Assembly: GCA_947500555.1 (NCBI GenBank)
Contig: CANMSE010000004.1
Location: forward strand, 599,222 to 663,221
Reading direction: 5' to 3'
DNA: 64,000 nucleotides
DNA from: an uncultured Fulvivirga sp.
GTDB lineage: Bacteria > Bacteroidota > Bacteroidia > Cytophagales > Cyclobacteriaceae
Below are positions 8,831-16,896 of the stretch, in pieces. Position 1 is the stretch's first letter; each line of letters opens with the position of its first letter. Under the pieces are notes generated by a model, which was given only the letters and a program-made list of their open reading frames with translations, ran no database searches and was not told where the DNA came from. The translations under genes and the position numbers were made by a program.

Positions 8831-9523
8831 TTAGATAATCATTTTATACCCAGTACCATGGACTGTAATTATTACTCTTGGATGATTATGATCAGATTCC
8901 ACTTTATGTCTCAGCCTGGCTATAAAGTTATCAACTGTACGCGTGGTAGGTTGTTCTTCATAACCCCAAATATTTTCTAATAGATCAAATCGACTCACTA
9001 CCTTATTTTTATTTTCAAATAGGTATTTTAAAATTTCAAATTCTTTATGTGATAATTTGATTTCTTGTTCATCTACAGAAGACTGAGCTTTATAAGCATC
9101 AAAGTCTAGAATCAAATTTCCTATCTGAAGACCAGATGAAGACTTTAATTCATCAGGTGTATACCTTCTGAGGTTAGCTTTTATTCGTGCCAGTAATTCC
9201 CTTAAGCTGAATGGTTTAGTCATATAATCATCAGCACCCAGTTCAAGGCCTAAAACTTTATCTATTTCTTCACCCCTGGCTGTTAATAATATAATAGGAG
9301 TGTTGTTCCCCAATGATCTGGCAGATTTACAGACATCAAATCCAGACATGTTAGGTAGCATGACATCCAAAACTACCAAGTCATACTCATCAGTCATTAT
9401 CTCATCTAAACCCTCTTTACCATCACCAATAACGTTGACTTGATAACCCTCAAATTCAAGGTTATCCCTCAATCCAAGTTGCATTGCTGGTTCATCTTCA
9501 ATTATCAAAATTTTAGACATCAT
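8831..9523 (-). CDS. OmpR/PhoB-family response regulator
   Basis: A 230-residue response regulator. The receiver domain (1-120) has the acidic pair E9/D10, the phosphoacceptor D53 in VVLDVMLPN, T81 and K103 in TKPFS. The winged-helix DNA-binding domain occupies about 130-230 and ends VHGTGYKMI, typical of the OmpR class. Two adjacent methionines make the start 9523 or 9520. It begins one base after the histidine kinase stop, so the pair is translationally linked. A likely binding site is the decamer array at 8715-8776, just past its stop. Confidence 0.96.
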   Translation of the reverse strand: MMSKILIIEDEPAMQLGLRDNLEFEGYQVNVIGDGKEGLDEIMTDEYDLVVLDVMLPNMSGFDVCKSARSLGNNTPIILLTARGEEIDKVLGLELGADDYMTKPFSLRELLARIKANLRRYTPDELKSSSGLQIGNLILDFDAYKAQSSVDEQEIKLSHKEFEILKYLFENKNKVVSRFDLLENIWGYEEQPTTRTVDNFIARLRHKVESDHNHPRVIITVHGTGYKMII

Positions 9524-9524
9524 T

Positions 9525-11078
9525 TTACTTTAAGAGTTCAAAATAAATATTAAAAGAAGAGCCTTTGCCCATTTCACTATGTACTTCAAGTTTGCCTTTA
9601 TGGGCTTCTACAATTTGTTTTACAAGGGCCAGCCCTATACCAGTACCCTGTTTTTTAGCGAGGTCTCCCGTAGCAGATCGATAAAATTTATCAAAAATCT
9701 GACGTTGATCATTTTTAGAGATACCAACACCTCGATCTGCAATGCTAAGGAGAGCATGATTATTTTCTTTTTTAAGCGATACAGTCAATTCTTTTTCATT
9801 TTCCGAATACTTGATAGCATTGTCAATTAAGTTAATAATTACCTCTGTCATAGCATCTGAATCAGCTTCAATGATTACGTTTTGTTCAATTTTACGGATT
9901 ACGGTGAACCCTTCTTTTTGTAAATGATAGTCATAAGTATCAAGCACATTATTTGAGATATCATCTAACCGAACATTGGTAAAATTCAATTGCTTTTTAC
10001 CTGCTTCAATCTGACTGAAGCTCAATATCTTGTTTACAATGCCTGTCAGTCTTTGTGTTTCCTTATGAATTATAGAGAAGTATTCCTTTTGCTTTTCAAC
10101 AGTTTTGACTCTTCCCATTTCAAGGGTCTCGGCAAACATGTTGATCAATGCCAGAGGTGTTCTTAGCTCATGAGAAACACTCGAAATGAATTCAGATTTA
10201 TTTTGGGCAAGTTGTACCTCCTTACGCACATTTCTAAAAACGAAAATAACACCTATGAACAGCACAATATCCAGGAGGAGAATGATAATCAAATTGAATT
10301 GTGTTCTCTCATTAGCCAATTGGTCTAGTGATGGTCCCATAGTATTTATTCCAAGTTGATAATTTGGAAGGAGCCAAAGATCTCTGGTCAATAAGGGCCT
10401 TTGATTATTAGAGCGAAGCGTGTCATAAGTTGTATAAATTGGATGAAAATCATCTTTTTCATTTATCGATATGGCGAACCCTCCTTGAGAGATGAGTTGT
10501 AGTTTTGGTCCGAGTACCTCATCAACAAATAGAAATGGATCGATTACAATCCCATAAATTATTTCATCCTTTGACTTGTTTCCTGGATGAAACAATAGGG
10601 CAATGAGCTCTTTGTTAGCTTCGACATTAATTGCTTCTACTTTTTGAAAACCACTTTTTTGATACTTTATAAGCCTCTCGGTCAGATCACTTTTCTCCTG
10701 CAATAAATCATAAATAGGCTGTGCATATTTAATATTTATAGTGTCTCTGTACCTCATTGTTCCCCCATTCTCTAGTGTATCGTAGATTATCAATAACTCA
10801 ATTGCAGGATTTAGGTTCATGAGTTCATCTATTTCACTCTCATAATTTGAGGATTGAAATTGATCAAACCCTAATTCCATCTTGACGATCCAAGTACTTA
10901 ATACATCATCTGCATATTGATTGGCAGAAAACAAGATGGCGTCTAGTTGTTTTTGGTAGATATTCTTAATGACTTCTTCATCTTGGTTCAATGAAGAGAT
11001 TTCATAGGCAGAAAAGAATAATACCGGCATCAAAAAGATGACAAAAAGTATAACACCTATGCGCTTAATTGGCCCCAT
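9525..11078 (-). CDS. Membrane sensor histidine kinase
   Basis: A 517-residue sensor kinase. A first membrane helix lies at about residues 7-27 and a second at about 264-284; the segment between them, over 200 residues, should face the periplasm as an unrecognised sensor domain. No clear HAMP region separates the second helix from the dimerisation domain. The phosphoacceptor histidine is in SSVSHELRTPLA near residue 303. The ATP-binding domain shows DNAIKYS, DRGVGIS and GTGIGLALVKQIVEAHKG in order. The start overlaps the stop of the DinB gene by one base and the regulator follows at once. Confidence 0.95.
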   Translation of the reverse strand: MGPIKRIGVILFVIFLMPVLFFSAYEISSLNQDEEVIKNIYQKQLDAILFSANQYADDVLSTWIVKMELGFDQFQSSNYESEIDELMNLNPAIELLIIYDTLENGGTMRYRDTINIKYAQPIYDLLQEKSDLTERLIKYQKSGFQKVEAINVEANKELIALLFHPGNKSKDEIIYGIVIDPFLFVDEVLGPKLQLISQGGFAISINEKDDFHPIYTTYDTLRSNNQRPLLTRDLWLLPNYQLGINTMGPSLDQLANERTQFNLIIILLLDIVLFIGVIFVFRNVRKEVQLAQNKSEFISSVSHELRTPLALINMFAETLEMGRVKTVEKQKEYFSIIHKETQRLTGIVNKILSFSQIEAGKKQLNFTNVRLDDISNNVLDTYDYHLQKEGFTVIRKIEQNVIIEADSDAMTEVIINLIDNAIKYSENEKELTVSLKKENNHALLSIADRGVGISKNDQRQIFDKFYRSATGDLAKKQGTGIGLALVKQIVEAHKGKLEVHSEMGKGSSFNIYFELLK

Positions 11079-11614
11079 TAGTCAAACTGACCTTTATATT
11101 TTATAGCCTGTAATATATGTGCATGATGATGGCGACAGTGCCATGAATACATAGCTATGGTAAAATAAAGATCAAAGGTTTTGTTATGTTCAGGATGAAT
11201 ATATTGTCTTTGTAAGTCTTTTGGACTTAGTTTTTTCAGTAAGAAAACCCAGCGCTTGTGTAGCGCTGCCAATAAATTTAAAGAAACATGGATGTCCTCT
11301 TCCATATCCGGTAACTCTGCCCATCGGGCTTCTAAATATGGCTTGATTGTAGGCGTGTCTTCTGTGAGGGCCAATTTGAATCGTAATTGAGAGTTAATGT
11401 GACTATCGGCAGTATGATTTACTACTTGTCTTATAGTCCAGCCCTCTGGACGATACTTCCATTCTAGTTGTTCGTCAGATAGATTCTGAACTGCTAAAGT
11501 CATATTTTGAGGAAAATCTTCTATATCTTTAATCCATTCTTTTTTTAGCTCTTCATTTGGAATGCCACTATAGTTAAGTTTACCAACTGGAAATCGTAGT
11601 TTGTCTAAATCCAT
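11078..11614 (-). CDS. BstA/YfiT-type DinB-family protein
   Basis: A 178-residue protein of the YfiT/BstA group, annotated in Firmicutes as a metal-dependent, bacillithiol-using S-transferase. The opening LRFPVGKL and the segment IRQVVNHTADSHINSQLRFKLALTEDTPTIKPY match this subfamily closely. Metal-ligand candidates are H67 in VNHTADSH and the paired histidines in MYSWHCRHHHAHI near residues 159-166. The cytoplasmic protein ends at the first base of the kinase gene, so the three genes form a unit. Whether this organism makes bacillithiol cannot be told here. Confidence 0.85.
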   Translation of the reverse strand: MDLDKLRFPVGKLNYSGIPNEELKKEWIKDIEDFPQNMTLAVQNLSDEQLEWKYRPEGWTIRQVVNHTADSHINSQLRFKLALTEDTPTIKPYLEARWAELPDMEEDIHVSLNLLAALHKRWVFLLKKLSPKDLQRQYIHPEHNKTFDLYFTIAMYSWHCRHHHAHILQAIKYKGQFD

Positions 11615-11636
11615 AGAGGTGATCTTTAGCTTTTAA

Positions 11637-13895
11637 TTATAGTGATACGGTTTTTTTGATTAGCATGTTATTACTCAACCTACCTGTTCCATAAATGTAA
11701 TCATCCGGCAAGGGAAAGGTGAGTAAGCTGGGAGCAATTTTAAGTTTTGATTCTATAAATGTCATGTCTATTGTCTCTTTGCTATTTGTGACAATGGTAA
11801 CGTTACAACCTTGCGTTGAGGGTGCATAATACCATAAGTTTTTAGAGGTTGATTCACTAATTATTCGCTCATTAACTTTGGAATAATAAGCATCAGTAGG
11901 TAGAAAGAGTGTAAAGTATGTAGTTTTTTGATCTGGCTTTATATTTAAGTTCACTTCTCTAAATCCATTAATGACAGTATCGCTAAGGACTATAAATTCT
12001 GCGGTTTGAACATCCAGAATAGGGGCGTTGTCTTTCCAGTACATCCTTGAAGAATTGGGATATATTTCGGAGAGTGTCTGTTTCTCATTTGACTGGATGT
12101 ACTTACCATTAAATTCATCCTTATATTTTTGACTTGAAACCCAAAAGGCCTTATTGTCATCTAAGTTTAACGCATAAGATAACTGTGTTTGAAGAGGCTG
12201 TTTCTGATCGTAGGTAGAGGTTACCTGCCCCCAAAAAAAGCCGAATAGCATCAGTATGATACCAATATAAGTAAGGAGATTAGGACTAACATGCACGAAG
12301 TATGATCTAAAATAACCTAGATACGGAAATAATAATACAACAAAAAATGCGGATGCGAATGGTAAACTATGGCTGAATACCACAAACAAAAAATAAATGA
12401 AAGGTGCCCATAATAGTAGAGGTAAAACCGTAGGTAAAACCGTAGGTAAAACCGATCTGAGAATACTGCTCATCTCCTTATTAAAGGATTCATATAAGAC
12501 AATTAATAGAGTCGGAACTATTGGGATATAAAGAATGAATGCTCCAGTAGGTACGAACCGTTTGAGAACAAGGATTAGAATCGCATGAATTAGTAAGCCT
12601 CCAAGTAATCTTGAATTGGTGGAGATACTTTTCAATAGTGACTGATTTATAAGATTATATGAGATTAAACATGCACCGATTATTAACCATAAATAAACAG
12701 TTGCATTATAGAAATTGCTACTATAAAAGTTGGTGTAGTGGGGATTGAAAGAAATAACCAAAAGGTTTAGCAACCAAACTAAAAGCATCGCCAATACAAT
12801 GACTAAAAGATAAATCAGACTGCCTTTGAACAAATTAGATATAGTGATTTTCTCTTGCCGGAGATTAATGATAAGAATTGTGATGAAAAGTCCAATGATT
12901 AAAACAATCAGTGGCCAGTCGAGGTATGCTGGATAAATCACCATCCAGTTGAACATACTAAAGAAAATAGCATCTTCACTTTTAGTATTTGTCAAATCAA
13001 GTTGACCAAAATGAGTTATCATTTGTAACATTAAGTCACCTTGATGTTGAAGACTTTCTAAATTGATATTTTGAGGGGTATCAGCTGCACTGTGGTAATA
13101 AGAATAGCCATCAATAAATGCAGTATTTAACCCTGAGATTTGAGTATCTCTGAACATAGTGAAATCGCTGTCATTGGGCATTAGCTTATATATTTCATAA
13201 GCTAATGAATTGGCCAATGGCTTATTTACTGCTTGATTAAATTCTTTTACTATCCAGCCATTCTCTGCAGAAGTTTCAAAAGTAAAACTTGCACCTGAGT
13301 TTCCCCTTGCTTCATAGTTCAAAATCATTCCGACTTCATTCAACTCATTATTTGAGTTAACAAAGGCCTCAGCACCTAAAAGTCCGACTTCCTCAAGGTC
13401 TGTAAAAAGAAAGTAAATATCATTTTTTAAATTTCTTTTACTCAGTAATTCAATGGTTTCTAACATAGAGGCCACTCCAGAACCATCATCTGCGGCACCT
13501 GGCGTGTTTGGTTGAGAGTCATAATGGGCCATTACCAAAATAGCCTTTGACGAGTTAGTGCCTGGGAGCTTGGCCAAAATATTAAAGACGTCACCTGCAA
13601 TTGTAGTTGAACCAAAGGTTCTTAAGCCAGTGTCATTATAAACTTTAACATTTAAACCATTTCTTTTACAGACATCATATATATAGTTTCTTACTTTTCT
13701 ATGAGCAACAGTACCACCGCTATGTGGTTCTTTAGCAATTATTTTTAGATGCTCGATTGACCTATAGGCAGAATATGAATCAGTCGCGTAACCTGGTAAT
13801 GCAGGTTCGGGAGTATTTAATTGTTGATATGACAACCAAGAGATGAAAGCAATGCAAAAGAATGATAACAGACCTGCGGTTTTTGGGTTTTTCAT
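11637..13895 (-). CDS. M28-family membrane aminopeptidase
   Basis: A 752-residue zinc peptidase. An N-terminal helix (residues 7-24) is followed by a periplasmic M28 domain (about 45-300) with metal-ligand motifs VMAHYDSQ, GAADDGSGVASMLE, TDLEEVGLLGAE and YHSAADTP. After it come roughly eight hydrophobic segments from residue 325 to 560 and a C-terminal soluble region. This layout matches membrane M28 peptidases of the Fxna/ER aminopeptidase kind seen in Bacteroidota. An in-frame 12-base repeat encodes VLPT repeats near residue 483. The gene lies between a terminator-ended mscS and the BstA gene. Confidence 0.9.
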   Translation of the reverse strand: MKNPKTAGLLSFFCIAFISWLSYQQLNTPEPALPGYATDSYSAYRSIEHLKIIAKEPHSGGTVAHRKVRNYIYDVCKRNGLNVKVYNDTGLRTFGSTTIAGDVFNILAKLPGTNSSKAILVMAHYDSQPNTPGAADDGSGVASMLETIELLSKRNLKNDIYFLFTDLEEVGLLGAEAFVNSNNELNEVGMILNYEARGNSGASFTFETSAENGWIVKEFNQAVNKPLANSLAYEIYKLMPNDSDFTMFRDTQISGLNTAFIDGYSYYHSAADTPQNINLESLQHQGDLMLQMITHFGQLDLTNTKSEDAIFFSMFNWMVIYPAYLDWPLIVLIIGLFITILIINLRQEKITISNLFKGSLIYLLVIVLAMLLVWLLNLLVISFNPHYTNFYSSNFYNATVYLWLIIGACLISYNLINQSLLKSISTNSRLLGGLLIHAILILVLKRFVPTGAFILYIPIVPTLLIVLYESFNKEMSSILRSVLPTVLPTVLPLLLWAPFIYFLFVVFSHSLPFASAFFVVLLFPYLGYFRSYFVHVSPNLLTYIGIILMLFGFFWGQVTSTYDQKQPLQTQLSYALNLDDNKAFWVSSQKYKDEFNGKYIQSNEKQTLSEIYPNSSRMYWKDNAPILDVQTAEFIVLSDTVINGFREVNLNIKPDQKTTYFTLFLPTDAYYSKVNERIISESTSKNLWYYAPSTQGCNVTIVTNSKETIDMTFIESKLKIAPSLLTFPLPDDYIYGTGRLSNNMLIKKTVSL
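12421..12454. repeat. 12-base tandem repeat inside the M28 peptidase gene
   Basis: The unit GGTAAAACCGTA is repeated at 12421-12432 and 12433-12444, followed by ten further bases of the same unit. On the coding strand it gives repeated VLPT residues in a loop just before a hydrophobic segment. The unit length is a multiple of three, so gain or loss of copies would keep the frame. Confidence 0.9.
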
Positions 13896-13917
13896 ACTTG
13901 AATTTAATAATTATGTC

Positions 13918-13952
13918 ATAAAAAAGCCGTCTTAATAATTATCAAGACGGCT
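13918..13952 (-). terminator. Intrinsic terminator after the MscS channel gene
   Basis: The stem AGCCGTCTT / AAGACGGCT (13925-13933 with 13944-13952) has a ten-base loop and, in the minus direction, is followed by a run of T residues (13924-13918). It lies 22 bases after the mscS stop and ends that transcript before the M28 gene, which starts at 13895. Confidence 0.85.
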
Positions 13953-13973
13953 CAAAATCATTTTTTGCAGATG

Positions 13974-14792
13974 CTATTTTTCATTATAGATATGAACATC
14001 TCTTTGCGGGAAAGGAATGCTAATACCTTCTTTATCAAATCTTAGTTTTACTTTCTCGGTCATATCAAAATATACACCCCAATAGTCACTACCTTTTACC
14101 CATGGTCTGAAATTAAAATTAACAGAACTATCAGCTAACTCACCTACAACAAGCATTGGTGCAGGGTCTTTCAAAACCCGATCATCAGAATCCATTATTT
14201 CCTGTAATATATCCTTAGCCTTCTTTATATCATCATCATAGCCAATACCAAACACCAAATCTACTCTTCGATTTTCCTCTGCACTATAGTTAACAATCCC
14301 ATCGTTACTTAATGCACCATTTGGTAGAACAATTCTTTTGTTATCAGGTGTTAGAAGTATCGTTTGAAATATTTGAATAGATTGTACAGTCCCTGAATGT
14401 CCACCTCCGTCAATATAATCTCCGACTTTAAATGGACGTAGAGTTAAGAGAATAACCCCCCCTGCAAAGTTTTGTAGCGTGCCCTGAAGAGCCAAACCAA
14501 TAGCTAAACCTGCAGCACCGAGTATGGCAATAAATGAAGTAACCTGTATTCCTACACTTGTGAGTACACTTAGTATAAGGAGTACAAGTAAAATATTGTA
14601 AAATAGACTTTGTAAAAAAGGCTTGAGCGAGGCATCAACATTTCTTTTTTCAAGAACTTTGTTAAATCCACGCGTAATGGCTTTAATAATCCACAGTCCA
14701 ATGACTAAAATTAAAATGGCTTTAAGAATCATTAAGCCAAATTCAATTCCTCTTGTAGCTAAAAAATCTTTAGCCTGATCCAGGTATTCCAT
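13974..14792 (-). CDS. Small-conductance mechanosensitive channel (MscS family)
   Basis: A 272-residue inner-membrane channel that opens under membrane tension to release solutes. Three hydrophobic segments lie at about residues 17-37, 62-82 and 85-112; the last is the glycine/alanine-rich pore helix, seen as GAAGLAIGLALQGTLQNFAGGV. The cytoplasmic beta domain follows with RPFKVGDYID and VLPNGALSN. Size is close to E. coli MscS (286 residues). It has its own terminator at 13918-13952. Confidence 0.95.
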   Translation of the reverse strand: MEYLDQAKDFLATRGIEFGLMILKAILILVIGLWIIKAITRGFNKVLEKRNVDASLKPFLQSLFYNILLVLLILSVLTSVGIQVTSFIAILGAAGLAIGLALQGTLQNFAGGVILLTLRPFKVGDYIDGGGHSGTVQSIQIFQTILLTPDNKRIVLPNGALSNDGIVNYSAEENRRVDLVFGIGYDDDIKKAKDILQEIMDSDDRVLKDPAPMLVVGELADSSVNFNFRPWVKGSDYWGVYFDMTEKVKLRFDKEGISIPFPQRDVHIYNEK

Positions 14793-14845
14793 AGTTTGTT
14801 GGTTTAGGTTGTAATTAGATAATGATGAATAACAAGATATAAAAT

Positions 14846-16156
14846 TTATTGTTCTAATCGCTCAATTTTTGCACCTAAAGCTTTTAAGCGATCATCTATA
14901 TTTTGATAGCCACGATCAATCTGCTCAACATTGGAGATAATACTTTCACCTTCTGCAGATAGTGCTGCTATAAGTAATGAAACTCCGGCTCTTATATCAG
15001 GAGAACTCATTTTAATTCCCTTGAGTGGTTGTTTTCTATCCATGCCTATCACTGTAGCACGATGAGGATCGCAAAGGATAATTTGAGCGCCCATGTCAAT
15101 CAATTTATCAACGAAAAACAACCTGCTCTCAAACATCTTTTGGTGAACTAATACCGTTCCTTTAGCTTGTATTGCAGTTACCAGCACAATGCTTAAGAGG
15201 TCCGGTGTAAAACCTGGCCATGGAGAGTCTGCTATGGTAAGAATAGAACCATCAATAAAGGTTTCCATTTCATAGTGCTCTTGTTCTGGGACATGAATAT
15301 CATCACCATTTATTTCTAGCTTGATTCCAAGTCTTCTAAAGATGTCTGGTATTAAACCTAAATTTTCAACACCTGCACCCTTTATAGTTATTGATGATTG
15401 CGTCATAGCTGCTAAACCGATGAAGCTTCCTACTTCAATCATGTCGGGCAACATAGTGTGTTCAGTACCGCCTAGACTTTCTACACCTTCTATTTTTAAA
15501 AGGTTAGATCCGACTCCAGATATTTTTGCGCCCATGTCATTGAGCATTTTACACAATTGTTGGATATAAGGTTCGCAAGCAGCATTATAAATGGTCGTGG
15601 TGCCCTTGGCCAAAACGGCTGCCATTAATATATTGGCAGTACCTGTCACTGAAGCCTCATCCAGGTGCATATAACACCCTATGAGATTAGATGCATCTAT
15701 TTTATAGAAAGCATCTTTTTTTGAATAGTTGAATTTGGCGCCAAGTTTTTCAAATCCAATAAAGTGGGTATCTAGTCTTCTTCTACCAATTTTGTCACCG
15801 CCAGGTCGTGGAATTTTGGCATAACCGTATCGAGCTAATAACGGCCCCAGAATCATTATTGAGCCTCGTAGTGATGCAGCTTTTGTTTTGAACTCTTCAG
15901 TTTCAAGAAAATCAACATTCAGATCTTTGGCTGTAAATCGGTAACTTTCACTACCAAGTTTTTCAACTGTGGCTCCAAGATCACCAACTAATTCTATTAG
16001 TTTATTTACATCCCTTATATTGGGAATCTTGTTTATTGTTATCGGTTCCGGACTTAGTAGAACAGCTGCAATAATTTGGAGAGCCTCATTTTTGGCGCCT
16101 TGGGGTATAATTTCTCCACTTAGTCTGGCACCTCCTTCAATCTTAAATGAACTCAT
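14846..16156 (-). CDS. murA: UDP-N-acetylglucosamine 1-carboxyvinyltransferase MurA (Cys-to-Asp type)
   Basis: A 436-residue MurA, the first committed enzyme of peptidoglycan synthesis, which joins phosphoenolpyruvate to UDP-GlcNAc. The start MSSFKIEGGARLSGEIIPQGAKNEAL contains the conserved lysine K22. In the active-site loop the residue that is cysteine 115 in E. coli is aspartate here: PRPGGDKIGRRRLDTH, D121. Such Asp-type enzymes are active but are not alkylated by fosfomycin. The start follows the DUF4290 stop directly, giving a two-gene unit. Identity is secure from length and motifs. Confidence 0.96.
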   Translation of the reverse strand: MSSFKIEGGARLSGEIIPQGAKNEALQIIAAVLLSPEPITINKIPNIRDVNKLIELVGDLGATVEKLGSESYRFTAKDLNVDFLETEEFKTKAASLRGSIMILGPLLARYGYAKIPRPGGDKIGRRRLDTHFIGFEKLGAKFNYSKKDAFYKIDASNLIGCYMHLDEASVTGTANILMAAVLAKGTTTIYNAACEPYIQQLCKMLNDMGAKISGVGSNLLKIEGVESLGGTEHTMLPDMIEVGSFIGLAAMTQSSITIKGAGVENLGLIPDIFRRLGIKLEINGDDIHVPEQEHYEMETFIDGSILTIADSPWPGFTPDLLSIVLVTAIQAKGTVLVHQKMFESRLFFVDKLIDMGAQIILCDPHRATVIGMDRKQPLKGIKMSSPDIRAGVSLLIAALSAEGESIISNVEQIDRGYQNIDDRLKALGAKIERLEQ

Positions 16157-16816
16157 TTAGTTTCTTCTGCGTCTTTGGCTTCCACCTTTTCTGTTATTGG
16201 TTCCTCTTCCTCGCCCTCTGTGATTATCTCTCTCTTCTTGATGTTTTCTGGTTTTAGCTTTGTAAAGCCTTTCAAATAAATTGTCTTCACGAACTTTTTC
16301 AAGATTGATATTCAGCTTTCCACCTGAGATTGCTTGAATATTTTCGAGAATAACAGCGTCATCTATAACCTCTTTATTCCAGCTGCCATAGAAGCTTTTC
16401 ATTAGCTTTCCGATGTAGATGATAGCGTCTTCACGCTCTTGAGGATCTTCTTTAGCAATAGCCTCTTTTACAAGTAACTCAATATTTCTACCATAGTGCT
16501 TGTATTTAATCCTGTTGGAAGCATATGGCATTCTAGCAGGTTTTTTATTAATAACTTCTTCTTCAGGCTTAGGATATGGACTATTAATATCAAGGTCAAG
16601 TTCTGCCATGATATACATGTCATCCCAAAGTTTTTGATTAGTCTCCAATGTTTCTTTTACCGTTGGAGTCACTTGTTTCATTAGTTCTACTAAAGCATGA
16701 GCCTGCTCAGTACGTTTTTCTACATCCTCAACTGTCTTGAGGTACTCAACAAGCATCTGAACATTACGGCCATATTCTTTAAGAATAATTGGTTCAAGGC
16801 TGGTATTATAATTCAT
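16157..16816 (-). CDS. DUF4290-family protein with basic R/G-rich tail
   Basis: A 219-residue protein of the Bacteroidota-specific DUF4290 family, whose function is unknown. The N-terminal 190 residues are mostly helical and charged, with an internal echo of KEYGRNVQMLVEYL (residues 13-26) as KHYGRNIELLVKEA near residue 107, which suggests an ancient duplication. The last 25 residues are rich in arginine, glycine and asparagine, a composition typical of nucleic-acid-binding tails. It abuts murA, an arrangement I recall as common in the phylum. No signal or membrane segment is seen. Confidence 0.85.
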   Translation of the reverse strand: MNYNTSLEPIILKEYGRNVQMLVEYLKTVEDVEKRTEQAHALVELMKQVTPTVKETLETNQKLWDDMYIMAELDLDINSPYPKPEEEVINKKPARMPYASNRIKYKHYGRNIELLVKEAIAKEDPQEREDAIIYIGKLMKSFYGSWNKEVIDDAVILENIQAISGGKLNINLEKVREDNLFERLYKAKTRKHQEERDNHRGRGRGTNNRKGGSQRRRRN

Positions 16817-16896
16817 ATGTTTCTGTTATTGTATTTCAGGCATCCGGAATTCATAGAATGCGCTGTAAATTAATACTAATTTTAGGAGATATACCC

